From contig NZ_CP058552.1 of NCBI RefSeq assembly GCF_013401555.1, positions 3,472,001 through 3,536,000 of the forward strand: 64,000 nt of DNA, written 5' to 3'. A program made the position numbers and the translations under genes. How positions within the stretch are numbered: position 1 is the stretch's first letter; every line of letters starts with the position of its first letter. The DNA is from Paenibacillus sp. E222 (GTDB lineage Bacteria > Bacillota > Bacilli > Paenibacillales > Paenibacillaceae). The notes under the pieces were generated by a model, which saw only the letters and a program-made list of their open reading frames with translations, was not told where the DNA came from and made no database searches. This document shows positions 51,442 to 61,016 of this stretch, piece by piece.

Positions 51442-51469
51442 CTTAAAATCCTGCGGTAGGTGACTACCG
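51442..51469 (+). repeat. third, truncated att copy
   Basis: The first 28 bases of the 55-bp att core (CTTAAAATCC to GACTACCG) are kept exactly; the rest has diverged. The 12 bases before it (ATCAA..TATGT) also resemble the attR flank. 51168-51661 has no gene. Confidence 0.85.
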
Positions 51470-51661
51470 CTGTACCATTCAGTTCATAAACATTAAAAAA
51501 CGATAATACATATCAGATGATGCCTGTCGGGCTGCCCATTATGAATTACCAGGATCGATGGTGTATACTATCCGTAGGCATAAATTACCTTTATCTTTGA
51601 ACTTGAAGAACTCAAGGTTGCATATCAAACTAAACAATTTAATGGACGGAGGACTCGACCC

Positions 51662-54583
51662 ATGTTGAAACAGCTTAAGCCCTATAAGGTGCTGCAGGAA
51701 CGCAGAATTGAAGAGTTGAAGTCAGATGCGTATCTCCTGGAACATCAGAAATCCGGAGCCAAAATTGTACTCTTATCCAATCAAGATGATAATAAAGTGT
51801 TCAGTATCGGTTTCCGTACTCCTCCGGAAGACAATACAGGTGTAGCTCACATTCTGGAACATTCCGTTCTTTGCGGCTCCAAGAAATTTCCGGCCAAGGA
51901 TTCCTTTGTTGAATTGCTGAAGGGTTCACTCAATACATTTCTGAATGCGATGACCTATCCCGATAAAACGATCTATCCGATTGCAAGTCGGAATGATCAT
52001 GACTTCCATAACCTGATGGACATTTATCTGGATGCGGTACTCCACACGAATATTTATGATAATGAAAAAATATTTCTGCAAGAGGGTTGGAATTACAATC
52101 TGACCTCAGCTGAAGACGAGTTAACCTATAACGGCGTTGTATATAACGAGATGAAGGGTGCTTTTTCTTCACCGGAACGGATTGTACGCAGAGAAGTCCT
52201 GAATTCACTTTTTCCGGATACTACATATTCCTGTGAATCAGGCGGATTTCCCGATGCAATTCCTGATCTGACCTATCAAGGCTTGCTGGATTTCCACTCC
52301 AGATACTATCATCCATCCAACAGCTTCATTTATTTATATGGGGATATGGATATGGAAGAGAAATTGCAGTGGTTAGATGAGAACTATCTGAATGAATATG
52401 ATCGAATTGAGATTGATTCTGCAATAAAGCTCCAGCCTGCTTTTGCAGAAAGAGTGGACACCGTGAAGACATATTCTGCCGGAAGTACCGAATCCGAAGT
52501 GGATAACAGCTTTTTGACCTACAATGCGGTGATCGGAACAAGTCTGGACAAGGAATTGAATATCTCGTTTCAAATTTTGCTGTACGCACTGCTTAACGCT
52601 CCGGGAGCGGTTCTGAAGCAGGCCTTGCTGGATAAGGGCATTGCTAAGGATGTCTATGGCACATATGATGACAGCCTGTATCAGCCAGTGTTCACCGTTG
52701 GATTGAAGAAGAGCAATCTGGCAAGCAAAGAAGATTTTCTGGGGACTGTCAAAGAAGTGCTTGAGCGTGTTGTGAAGGAAGGATTTGATCCAAAAGCGCT
52801 GCTCGCAGGTATTAATTCCTATGAATTCAACCACCGCGAAGCCGATTATGGAAGAATGCCCAAAGGATTAATCTACGGTTTCTCCTCATTGCAAAGCTGG
52901 CTGTATGATGTCGATGCTCCATTTACTCATTTGGAAGCAAATGACGTATTCGCCGAGCTCAGAACGAAGATGACTGAGGGTTACTTCGAAAAGTTGATTG
53001 ATACGTATTTACTGAAAAATACGCATACTTCCTTCGTTGCTGTCACGCCGGATAAAGGATTGAACGCGCGTAAAGAAGAAGCTTTGAAAGCACATCTGAA
53101 ATCAGTTCAGGCGGGACTGAGTCAGGAAGAGATTCAGCAGCTCATTCAGAGAACCGAGGCTCTCGCCGAGTACCAGAATGCACCGTCAACCAAGGAGCAA
53201 CAACAGGTGATTCCGACGTTATCGATAGAGGATATTGAACCGAAAGCATCGACGCTGTATCAGACGGTAAATCAGGTCGAAGGTACAACGGTACTGCACC
53301 ATAATATCTATACCAACGGGATCGGTTATCTGAGACTGTTGTTCGATATTAAGGAAGTCCCACGGCGTTTGCTGCCGTATGTTGGATTGCTGAAAAGTGT
53401 GCTCGGTTACGTCGACACTCAGAATTTCTCATTTAATGAATTGTCGAATGAAATCCATATTCATTCCGGGGGCATTCATAGTGGCATCGGTACGTATGCA
53501 AACGCGCATGAGCACCGTGATTTCAAGGCTACGTATGAATTCAACGCCAAAGTGCTGTATGACAAACTTGGATTTGCTTTTGACATGATCAACGAAATTG
53601 TGTTTACGTCCAAATTTGATGATTCGAAGCGTTTATATGAGATTATTGCCCAGTTGAAAGGCAACCTGCAGCGCAAGCTGATCAGCGGAGGGCATTCAGC
53701 GGGGATTGGTCGATCTACCTCTAAACACTCGGCTGTTGCAGACTTCAGGGAAGCGGTTAGCGGTATTGCCTTTTACCAGTGGCTTGAGGAGCTTCAAGCG
53801 AACTTTGAGGCTAGAAAAGAAGAACTGTCGACCAGTCTTCAATCGTTGACCAGCTTTATTTTCAGACCGGAAAACTTGCTTGTAAGTTACACTGCGGATG
53901 ATCAGGGGTATGAAGGTTTGGAGAAACAGGTATCCGATTTGAAAGCGAAGCTGTTCACCCAGGACGTTGCCAAGGAAAAAGAGGCATTTACACCTGTGCA
54001 TCACAAAGAAGGATTCAGATCTCCATCTGAAGTCCAATATGTCGTTCAAACAGGTAATTTTATCGATAAAGGGTATTCGTACACCGGCTCGCTTCGTGTC
54101 TTGCAGGGGATTTTATCTCTGGATTACTTGTGGAACAATATCAGGGCCAAGGGTGGAGCATACGGGTGCATGTCAGGCTTCAGACGTAATGGAGACAGCT
54201 ATGTAGCATCGTACCGCGACCCGAATCTCGAAAAAACGTACAAAGTTTATGAAGAGATGCCGCAATACCTGAAGGATTTCAAAGCAGACACACGGGAAAT
54301 GACGAGATATATCATTGGCGCCATCCAGGACCTCGATACACCAAGAACACCTTATGGCGAAGGATCATTCTCTCTGGAATGTTACCTGTCTAATGTCACT
54401 GAAGCCGATCTCCAGAAAGAACGGGATGAAGTGTTAAACACAACAGAAAGTGACATTATAGGTTTTGCCGAAGTGGTATCTTCCATATTGGAACAGCAGC
54501 AACGTTGTGTTATCGGTAATGAAAACAAGATTGAGGAACAGAAGCAATTATTTGACGAAACCCTTGATTTGATCAAGAACTAA
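51662..54583 (+). CDS. M16C presequence-protease-like peptidase (PreP/Cym1 type)
   Basis: 973 residues behind GACGGAGG. Inverted zinc motif H-x2-E-H at His63-Glu66-His67 (VAHILEHSVLCGSKKF) with the distal Glu in VVYNEMKGAFSSPE, and the second-half R/Y region (NNIRAKGGAYGCMSGF near residue 840). Two M16 halves joined by a linker form the closed chamber that digests short peptides. Cytosolic in bacteria; likely peptide turnover. Confidence 0.95.
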   Translation: MLKQLKPYKVLQERRIEELKSDAYLLEHQKSGAKIVLLSNQDDNKVFSIGFRTPPEDNTGVAHILEHSVLCGSKKFPAKDSFVELLKGSLNTFLNAMTYPDKTIYPIASRNDHDFHNLMDIYLDAVLHTNIYDNEKIFLQEGWNYNLTSAEDELTYNGVVYNEMKGAFSSPERIVRREVLNSLFPDTTYSCESGGFPDAIPDLTYQGLLDFHSRYYHPSNSFIYLYGDMDMEEKLQWLDENYLNEYDRIEIDSAIKLQPAFAERVDTVKTYSAGSTESEVDNSFLTYNAVIGTSLDKELNISFQILLYALLNAPGAVLKQALLDKGIAKDVYGTYDDSLYQPVFTVGLKKSNLASKEDFLGTVKEVLERVVKEGFDPKALLAGINSYEFNHREADYGRMPKGLIYGFSSLQSWLYDVDAPFTHLEANDVFAELRTKMTEGYFEKLIDTYLLKNTHTSFVAVTPDKGLNARKEEALKAHLKSVQAGLSQEEIQQLIQRTEALAEYQNAPSTKEQQQVIPTLSIEDIEPKASTLYQTVNQVEGTTVLHHNIYTNGIGYLRLLFDIKEVPRRLLPYVGLLKSVLGYVDTQNFSFNELSNEIHIHSGGIHSGIGTYANAHEHRDFKATYEFNAKVLYDKLGFAFDMINEIVFTSKFDDSKRLYEIIAQLKGNLQRKLISGGHSAGIGRSTSKHSAVADFREAVSGIAFYQWLEELQANFEARKEELSTSLQSLTSFIFRPENLLVSYTADDQGYEGLEKQVSDLKAKLFTQDVAKEKEAFTPVHHKEGFRSPSEVQYVVQTGNFIDKGYSYTGSLRVLQGILSLDYLWNNIRAKGGAYGCMSGFRRNGDSYVASYRDPNLEKTYKVYEEMPQYLKDFKADTREMTRYIIGAIQDLDTPRTPYGEGSFSLECYLSNVTEADLQKERDEVLNTTESDIIGFAEVVSSILEQQQRCVIGNENKIEEQKQLFDETLDLIKN

Positions 54584-54635
54584 TCGAATGATGCATCTAA
54601 ATCAAAGTATGAATGAATAAACACATCTGATCCAA

Positions 54636-54684
54636 ACAGGGCGCTTTTATGAGCTGTAATAGCTTATAACTGCCGCCCTTTTCT
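54636..54684 (+). terminator. probable terminator of the protease gene
   Basis: AGGGCG...CGCCCTT outer stem with inner ATGAGCT/AGCTTAT, then TTTCTT. Confidence 0.55.
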
Positions 54685-54754
54685 TGTTATACATGGATTA
54701 ATTCTCAAACTTAATTCTCAAACAACAATCTAATCAATCAGCTTCTGTTGAGGT

Positions 54755-55462
54755 TTAGGTAACGGCGAGCATATTATAGATCTTTAACGTGCGTAGATCT
54801 TCCTTAGACATTTTCAGTTCGTTATATAACTCCTGATTCTCAGACAAGGGTGTTCGAGAGAATAACATTTTCAAAGCGATGGGCATAAAGGGACGGAAGG
54901 AAACGCCTGCCATCAACCCCCACTTTTTCTCGGATTCCTGAAAAGATGCCAGAATGTTAATATACAGATTCTCCAGCGGTGTAGCCTGATTTTTCAGAAT
55001 CAGCGTGGTGAGTGTGTCGTAATGCTCGGTGTGACCCCAATACATATTTTCGCATTCCTGATAATTCTCAAAATTCTTGACGTTCATATACATCACGGTT
55101 CGATAACGATTCGCGTCCGACTGTGCCATCATGTCAATGACACAACGGATGAGGCTGTTGTTGCGTCCATCATAAAAATACGAATAAAACCGTGTGGAAT
55201 TTTTGAAAAAGCTGGACGGTACCGTATTCATAAGGGGAGAGGCTTGCTTCGGTTCAATATACAGCAGCTGCTCCACCTGAATGTTCAATGAATCAGCAAT
55301 TTGATGCAGCGTGACTATATCAAGGGTGATATCTCCGCTCTCGTATTTGGACAGAGTAGCTTTACTTTTGTGAATCTGATCCGCCAGCTGCTGAACCGTT
55401 AACCCTTTCCATTTGCGGAAATTACGGATTTTCTTGCCCACTTCTTTGTTGATGGTGTTCAT
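54755..55462 (-). CDS. XRE regulator divergent from the C-S lyase gene
   Basis: 235 residues from ATG 55462 (AGAAGGAG upstream). N-terminal HTH (GLTVQQLADQIHKSKATLSKYESGDI), then an unrecognised C-terminal domain (about 165 aa, helical) likely to sense a ligand. Divergent from patB-like gene with inverted repeats between; probable local regulator. An earlier in-frame start (55528) has no site. Confidence 0.8.
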   Translation of the reverse strand: MNTINKEVGKKIRNFRKWKGLTVQQLADQIHKSKATLSKYESGDITLDIVTLHQIADSLNIQVEQLLYIEPKQASPLMNTVPSSFFKNSTRFYSYFYDGRNNSLIRCVIDMMAQSDANRYRTVMYMNVKNFENYQECENMYWGHTEHYDTLTTLILKNQATPLENLYINILASFQESEKKWGLMAGVSFRPFMPIALKMLFSRTPLSENQELYNELKMSKEDLRTLKIYNMLAVT

Positions 55463-55495
55463 ATCGGATCTCCTTCTGCTAAGTTTCTTAAGAAT

Positions 55496-55559
55496 ATGAG
55501 AAAAGGTGAAACCCCTCGGTAAAATCAATCTTTACGAAAAATATAACACTTTTCTCATG
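55496..55559. promoter_or_regulatory. inverted repeat ATGAGAAAAG...CTTTTCTCAT
   Basis: 10-bp arms at 55496-55505 and 55550-55559 in the divergent promoter region; candidate regulator site. Confidence 0.4.
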
Positions 55560-55566
55560 AAAAAAC

Positions 55567-55610
55567 CTATTCAGAAGAAACATTAAGATCAATTTGTTTC
55601 TTCTGAATAG
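55567..55610. promoter_or_regulatory. 15-bp perfect inverted repeat (operator candidate)
   Basis: CTATTCAGAAGAAAC at 55567-55581 and its exact complement at 55596-55610 with 14-bp spacing, between the XRE and C-S lyase genes. Confidence 0.55.
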
Positions 55611-55709
55611 ATTGTATTGCGTTTGATGGAACTTCTGAGCCATGAAATAATGTGACTACCAGAACCTCATCCCAGGATGGAGAACAGAGAGAAAGAGGCG
55701 CAGAAGGCT

Positions 55710-56930
55710 ATGAAGTATGATTTTGATGAGATTATCGATCGCACAGGAACCAACGCCATGAATACGGATGGTTTCCGTCAATATATTTTTAATGCAACAG
55801 AAGATATGCAATTTCCCTTTAAGGATGAAGAATTTATTCGCATGTGGATTGCAGATATGGAGTTTGCCACACCTCCCGAAATACGGGAAGCAGTTAAGGA
55901 GCGTTTGGACCGGAAAATTATGGGGTACTCCCAGGTATTCGATCCCGCATACTACGAAGCTGTCTCCAACTGGATGAACAGATACTACGACTGGTCTTTT
56001 CCCAAGGAGCATCTGGAGACATCACATGGAATCATTCCCGCTCTATATGAATTAGTTGAATATATTTGCAAACCAAATGAGAAGGTGCTGATTGTGACAC
56101 CCTCCTATGGTTATTTCAAATCGGCGTCGGAGCATAACCATCTTGAACTCGTTTGCTCAGATCTGATCAACGAGCAGGGACATTATTCCATAGACTTTGC
56201 AGATTTTGAAGCCAAAGCGAGGGATGAACAAGTCACGTTATGTATTTTTTGCAATCCGCATAATCCGTCAGGAAGGGTATGGTCAACAGAAGAGTTACAA
56301 CGTGTGGGTGAGATCTGTCTGAACCATAACGTATGGGTAATCTCGGATGAAATTCACTGTGACTTGCTGCGTACAGGTAAGACGCATACGCCTCTTGCCA
56401 AGCTGTTCCCGGATACGGATCGAATCATTACCTGTATGTCTCCAAGCAAAACGTTCAACATGGCGGGCCTAATGTTCTCGAACGTGATTATTGCCAATGA
56501 AGGTCTTCGAACGATCTGGCAGAAACGCCATTATGGGTTCAAAAATCCGCTGAGCATTGCAGCGACTCAAGCGGCTTATGAACATGGCGACGAATGGCTG
56601 AAACAGTTGAAAACGTATCTCGACGACAATTTTGCCTTTGTGGATCAGTATGTGAAACGTTATCTGCCACAGGCAGTCTTTCATATTCCGGAGGCTACGT
56701 ATCTGGCATGGATTGATATTACGGCATACGTCACCACAAATGTAAACCTGCCCTTGTTTTTCGCTGAACAAGCGGGGGTATTACTTGAAGATGGGCATAT
56801 GTTTGTAGCTAATGGAGGCGGGTGTATCCGCTTGAACCTGGCATGTCCGCGTTCGGTTGTTGAAGAGGGTCTCAGAAGAATAAGCACTCTATTGGTCAAT
56901 AAAGATGAAGGCGTACCCGTTCAAGTTTGA
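55710..56930 (+). CDS. PatB/MalY-type cystathionine beta-lyase (PLP enzyme)
   Basis: 406 residues from ATG 55710 (MKYDFDEIIDRTGTNAM is the family opening; AGAAGG upstream). Fold type I PLP enzyme with CNPHNPSGRVW, SDEIHCDLL (Asp binding the pyridine N) and Lys247 in SPSKTFNMAGL. MalY/PatB enzymes cleave C-S bonds of cystathionine or cysteine conjugates. Expression likely set by the divergent XRE protein. Confidence 0.9.
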   Translation: MKYDFDEIIDRTGTNAMNTDGFRQYIFNATEDMQFPFKDEEFIRMWIADMEFATPPEIREAVKERLDRKIMGYSQVFDPAYYEAVSNWMNRYYDWSFPKEHLETSHGIIPALYELVEYICKPNEKVLIVTPSYGYFKSASEHNHLELVCSDLINEQGHYSIDFADFEAKARDEQVTLCIFCNPHNPSGRVWSTEELQRVGEICLNHNVWVISDEIHCDLLRTGKTHTPLAKLFPDTDRIITCMSPSKTFNMAGLMFSNVIIANEGLRTIWQKRHYGFKNPLSIAATQAAYEHGDEWLKQLKTYLDDNFAFVDQYVKRYLPQAVFHIPEATYLAWIDITAYVTTNVNLPLFFAEQAGVLLEDGHMFVANGGGCIRLNLACPRSVVEEGLRRISTLLVNKDEGVPVQV

Positions 56931-57203
56931 TAAGTTTTCTATAATCAAGGTACTGGTTTGCTTTAACGCTGTAGTACAAAATCAAAGCGTATCAGTTTGC
57001 AGTGTTAGCTATTCTATGGTCACTCCCAAGTAACGTTAGTTATACAGGTAACCTATCCCCCTGAGGTACACTTCTGGTCTGCGGTCCCCGGTTATGTTAA
57101 AATGGTGGATAGTCTATGAGTCGTAGGATACGGCTCACGCAGGTGGCAGTTCGTTATGTGGACTGCACGGATATGTATTCATCAGGGAAAGGAGCCTTTA
57201 CAT

Positions 57204-57872
57204 ATGTTTGGAAATGATTGGGACTCTGTACTTCAGGAAGAGACTGAAGCCGAGTATTTTAACAACATTCGTTATGCACTCGCCGCCGAGTATAAAACAC
57301 AGACCATCTTTCCACCCAAGGAAGATTTGTTCTCGGCTCTTAAACTGACCCCGTACCATAAGGTCAAGGCCGTTATTATCGGTCAGGACCCTTATCACGG
57401 AGCGGGTCAGGCTCAAGGATTAAGTTTCTCGGTCAGACCGGGGGTGCGCGTTCCTCCTTCTTTGAAAAATATATATAAGGAGCTTCACGCGGATCTGGGT
57501 CTGCCGATTCCGAATCACGGATCGCTGGTTCATTGGGCAGAGCAGGGCGTGCTGTTGCTTAATGCGGTTCTGACGGTACGGGAAGGACAGCCGAACTCCC
57601 ATCAGGGACTAGGTTGGCAGACGTTTACTGACGCTGTCATCCGGGCATTGAATGAACGTTCAGAACCGATGGTATTTATGCTTTGGGGCAGTCATGCCCA
57701 GAAGAAAGGGGCATTCATTAACCGGGATAAACACCTGGTGTTGGAGTCTACGCATCCAAGTCCGCTTGCAGCACATCGTGGCTTCCTGGGCAGTCGTCCT
57801 TTTTCCAAAGCCAATGAATTTCTGACCTCCAAAGGTATTGAACCGATTGATTGGACGATACCGGAAAACTAG
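57204..57872 (+). CDS. ung: uracil-DNA glycosylase, family 1
   Basis: 222 residues from ATG 57204 behind AAAGGAG. Catalytic Asp62 in GQDPYHG, and His184 in the HPSPLAAHRGF leucine-loop motif; also LLNAVLTVREGQPNSH and VFMLWG. Removes uracil from DNA to start base-excision repair. 56931-57203 upstream has no gene. Confidence 0.95.
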   Translation: MFGNDWDSVLQEETEAEYFNNIRYALAAEYKTQTIFPPKEDLFSALKLTPYHKVKAVIIGQDPYHGAGQAQGLSFSVRPGVRVPPSLKNIYKELHADLGLPIPNHGSLVHWAEQGVLLLNAVLTVREGQPNSHQGLGWQTFTDAVIRALNERSEPMVFMLWGSHAQKKGAFINRDKHLVLESTHPSPLAAHRGFLGSRPFSKANEFLTSKGIEPIDWTIPEN

Positions 57873-57887
57873 ACAAACGGGGGGGCG

Positions 57888-58313
57888 ATGGCATTGCGAC
57901 ATTGGGTAGGACGGAAAGTAGCCGTATATCGTGCAACCGGCATACGAGAGCCACTGAAAGGAACGCTGGTCGAGTGGGATGAAGAAGCGGATTGTGTACG
58001 AATCGGACCCAAGCGGATCAAGGTATCGTTCGACAATATCGCAATGATCCGGCCTCTGCCTGAAGAGAGCCTTCCCTTGAAAAAAGCGCGTTCCGAGGTG
58101 CATAAGGTTGGATATGTGATGAAAAAGGCCGTACAGTTTGAAAATGCCATCTATTTCAAATCACAGGTTATGATTTGGCGTCGGGCCAAAATTGTAGCAT
58201 TATCCACAACAATTATACGCCATAATGATGATCAGGTTGAGCTTGCAGACGGCCGGATTCTTCGTAAGGACAAGCATATGTTTGTGGTGCGCTCACGACG
58301 TGGAATACGATAA
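57888..58313 (+). CDS. hypothetical protein with Sm-like N-terminus, 141 aa
   Basis: ATG 57888 right after GGGGGGG. Beta pattern WVGRKVAVYRATGIREPLKGTLVEWDEEADCVRIG suggests a small barrel; basic C-terminus with WRRAKIVALSTTII and VELADGRILRKD. Sixteen bases after ung, so probably co-transcribed. Function unknown. Confidence 0.7.
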   Translation: MALRHWVGRKVAVYRATGIREPLKGTLVEWDEEADCVRIGPKRIKVSFDNIAMIRPLPEESLPLKKARSEVHKVGYVMKKAVQFENAIYFKSQVMIWRRAKIVALSTTIIRHNDDQVELADGRILRKDKHMFVVRSRRGIR

Positions 58314-58426
58314 GTCCACGGATATTTAATATTCATTTCATGCAAAGATCATATGGATTTAATGTTCGGCCTTTATAGTAAACAGTATAACAACCCCTTC
58401 TAAATGATGTGTACTAAGTATGGGAG

Positions 58427-58458
58427 CCCGGCCGGCTGCAAACGGTCGGGTTTTTTTT
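58427..58458 (+). terminator. terminator of the ung operon
   Basis: CCCGGCCG, loop, CGGTCGGG, T8. Confidence 0.9.
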
Positions 58459-58547
58459 ATTCACTTGTGTATGATGTGTGATGTAACATAGTATTTACAT
58501 TCATGTTGTACACTAATGAAATAGATATCAAGAAGGAGTGAAACCCA

Positions 58548-59132
58548 TTGAAACGTATATGTGTTTTTGCAGGCTCCAACCCGGGAAATCACCCCGATTA
58601 CACACAGCAGGCTATCAACTTGGGTAAACAGATCGCCGATAGCGGGTACGCACTTGTCTATGGCGGTTCATGTATGGGATTAATGGGTGCCGTCGCGGAT
58701 GCTGCTCTGGAGCAGGGTGGAGAAGTGATTGGTGTCATGCCGACTGGTTTGTTCCGGGGAGAGGTTGTACATGGAGGCCTTACGCAGCTGATTGAAGTAG
58801 GTACGATGCATGAACGCAAGGCAACGATGGCCGAGCTGTCCGACGGATTTGTGGCTCTTCCTGGTGGTATGGGGACATTTGAAGAATTATTCGAGGTTCT
58901 ATGCTGGGCACAGATCGGCATTCATCGTAAACCTGTCGGTTTGTTAAATGTAAACGGATATTACGAGCCATTGATGAAAATGGTTGATCACAGCGTGCAT
59001 GAAGGTTTTTCCAATACCTCACATCTTAGTCTATGGAGTCTGGAATCCGATCCGGCTGAACTGTTGAACCGGATGTCATCCTATATTCCGGCACAGTTGA
59101 CCCAGAAGTGGTCTCAGCTTCAGGATAAGTAA
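58548..59132 (+). CDS. LOG family protein (nucleoside monophosphate phosphoribohydrolase)
   Basis: 194 residues from TTG 58548 behind AAGGAGTG. Rossmann-like [18 protein letters not shown] and the LOG signature PGGMGTFEE with R in MHERKATM. Family enzymes release bases from nucleotides (cytokinin activation in plants and microbes). Monocistronic. Confidence 0.9.
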   Translation: MKRICVFAGSNPGNHPDYTQQAINLGKQIADSGYALVYGGSCMGLMGAVADAALEQGGEVIGVMPTGLFRGEVVHGGLTQLIEVGTMHERKATMAELSDGFVALPGGMGTFEELFEVLCWAQIGIHRKPVGLLNVNGYYEPLMKMVDHSVHEGFSNTSHLSLWSLESDPAELLNRMSSYIPAQLTQKWSQLQDK

Positions 59133-59230
59133 CTACCCGCTCCAGCAGAAAACTTTTCGATGTGCCCAAGCAAGTTCCCTCTCCAAACATAGTCTATAGT
59201 GTACTTTCTTAAAAGAGGGGAGTGTCACTC

Positions 59231-59362
59231 ATGAGCGAAATCAAAGGCACAGGATACGGTTACGGATACGGTGGGTTTGCCGGTGGAGCATGGACATCAA
59301 CAGGCGCAATTCTGGTGTTGTTTATCCTGCTCGTTATCATCTCTCGTACATTCATTCTGTAA
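59231..59362 (+). CDS. YjcZ-family small sporulation-type membrane protein, 43 aa
   Basis: ATG 59231 behind AAGAGGGGAG. Gly/Tyr head (GTGYGYGYGGFAGGA), then helix AILVLFILLVIISRTFIL. The helix is nearly identical to that of the protein at 6171-6293; the head differs. Confidence 0.85.
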   Translation: MSEIKGTGYGYGYGGFAGGAWTSTGAILVLFILLVIISRTFIL

Positions 59363-59433
59363 TTCGGTTAGCCATTCCGGGACGGTGACATGGTCGCCGG
59401 GGCAACGCCCGATGAAGAAATGGCCTTTCCAAA

Positions 59434-59460
59434 GAGACGCCGGTATGGCTGGCGTCTCAG
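59434..59460 (+). terminator. terminator after the YjcZ gene
   Basis: AGACGCC, loop, GGCGTCT, followed after 12 bases by T7; the T run is distant, so efficiency is uncertain. Confidence 0.5.
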
Positions 59461-59536
59461 GGGAACGGTTTTTTTCTGTCTGCAAAAAAAGAACTCCGTC
59501 TCCATGGAAAAGAGAGACAGAGCGGGGCAAGAGGAG

Positions 59537-59872
59537 TTAGACCGTTACCTCAGCACCACCACCAGGCAAACTGAGTGTTCTCCAGGCAATGTATAGTCCA
59601 ATTGCGGCTGCAATAAGAGCAAGGATGGCAGCGATAAAAGCCAACTTATCCAGTTGATGTTGTTCTTCAAGAGCAGATGATTGATTACTTGTTTTGTCTG
59701 GAACAGAGAGCCCCCGAACAGATGCCTTTTTCATGTGTTGGCGTGGTCCAGGGCGCGTTCTTGTTTTGTTGTTGGGTTTGCCAGAACTGCTTTTGGCAGA
59801 AACTCTGAGCAAGGGAGCTTTTTTGGAGGGAGATTTGGGAGATACAGATCTGTTCTTCGTTAGGGGTTTCAA
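59537..59872 (-). CDS. small basic membrane protein, 111 aa
   Basis: TTG 59872 behind AAGGAGG on the minus strand. Lys/Ser/Pro-rich disordered N-terminal half (KNRSVSPKSPSKKAP), helix (LEEQHQLDKLAFI) and one C-terminal transmembrane segment (IAAILALIAAAIGLYIAW). A tail-anchored, positively charged protein. Function unknown. Confidence 0.65.
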   Translation of the reverse strand: MKPLTKNRSVSPKSPSKKAPLLRVSAKSSSGKPNNKTRTRPGPRQHMKKASVRGLSVPDKTSNQSSALEEQHQLDKLAFIAAILALIAAAIGLYIAWRTLSLPGGGAEVTV

Positions 59873-60092
59873 TGGGCGACCTCCTTACAGCGGAGTGCAG
59901 TTGTCTATGACTGATATTATATTATGTCTGCTTTACAGATTGAGTTCACAAAATGAGTGAATCCCCAGCCCTCCAAGACGTTGCCCTATTCACGGACGGG
60001 GCATGCAATTAAACGCTCTGTTAATACAGGTATGACAAACTGCGTTTATAGTGAGAATCATAGAGTTAATGTTGAACTCAGGAGGCGCTGGA

Positions 60093-60830
60093 ATGAAAAA
60101 AATAGAAAATATCGCCCATAGGGGAGCATCTGCCGTATGTCCCGAGAATACAATGGTTGCGTTTGAACGAAGTTTTCAGCTTGGAGCGACAGGCATTGAA
60201 ACGGATGTCCAGCTGTCCAGTGATGGTAGACTGGTACTGATACATGATGAGACGTTAAGCCGCACTGCCGGAGCAGAAGGCTGGGTCAAGGATAAATCGT
60301 TTGAAGAATTGCGTACGCTGGACGCAGGAGCTTGGTTCCATGCCGATTTTGCTGGAGAACGTATTCCATCTTTGGATGAATTATTTGATTTGGTTCGTGG
60401 GAAAGACATCCTACTTAACCTGGAATTGAAAAATGGTATTGTTAGCTATAAGGGAATGGAAGAAAAGTTGATCCAAGCGATTCGGGATTGGGGCATGGAA
60501 CAACAGGTGATTCTATCTAGCTTCAATCATGCCTCGTTAGTGAGGTGCAAACGTCTTGCCCCGGAAATTCGCACAGCAATTTTATATATGGAAAAGCTGT
60601 ACCGCCCATATGATTATGCGGCTAAACTGGAAGCTTCTGCTCTGCATCCCTACAAGGTTGCTGTAACACGAGAAGAAGTTGCTGCTGCTTTGGCTCAGGG
60701 AATTGCAACACACCCGTTCACGGTGAATGATCCTGCTGAAATGCAGGAATTGATCGACATGGGTGTTCAGGGAATTATTACGGATGTGCCGGATGTGCTG
60801 GCAGCATTGACTGCTGTACATAGTCGTTAA
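60093..60830 (+). CDS. glycerophosphodiester phosphodiesterase
   Basis: 245 residues from ATG 60093 behind CAGGAGG. GDPD TIM-barrel motifs: AHRGASAVCPENT, GIETDVQLSSDG, LIHDETLSRT, LLNLELKN. Hydrolyses glycerophosphodiesters to glycerol-3-phosphate plus alcohol. No signal peptide, so it acts inside the cell. Confidence 0.95.
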   Translation: MKKIENIAHRGASAVCPENTMVAFERSFQLGATGIETDVQLSSDGRLVLIHDETLSRTAGAEGWVKDKSFEELRTLDAGAWFHADFAGERIPSLDELFDLVRGKDILLNLELKNGIVSYKGMEEKLIQAIRDWGMEQQVILSSFNHASLVRCKRLAPEIRTAILYMEKLYRPYDYAAKLEASALHPYKVAVTREEVAAALAQGIATHPFTVNDPAEMQELIDMGVQGIITDVPDVLAALTAVHSR

Positions 60831-60850
60831 ATCATATCTCAAACCAAGGT

Positions 60851-60888
60851 GCTGCATTGGAGTTCTTATACTCCATGCAGCTTTTTTT
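60851..60888 (+). terminator. terminator of the GDPD gene
   Basis: GCTGCAT-T-GGAG, loop, CTCCATGCAGC, T7. Confidence 0.85.
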
Positions 60889-60949
60889 AGTACAAAAATT
60901 CATTTATGCAATAAACATGTCCCATTTGTCCATTGCCAGAGACAGCTAG

Positions 60950-60988
60950 TTGACATACAATGGTCTATGGGAATGAGAATCAATATCA
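60950..60988 (+). promoter_or_regulatory. promoter with Fur-box-like operator
   Basis: TTGACA at 60950 and a 7-1-7 repeat TGAGAATCAATATCA at 60974-60988 resembling the Fur site TGATAAT-N-ATTATCA, lying over the expected -10. It fits iron repression of the FecCD genes. Confidence 0.65.
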
Positions 60989-61016
60989 GTTATGTATTAA
61001 TAGAGAGGTGAATGTT

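Noticed and set aside
11784..51469. CRISPR-like array from the three repeated att segments
   Set aside because: Only three copies, kilobases apart, explained by tRNA-directed integration.
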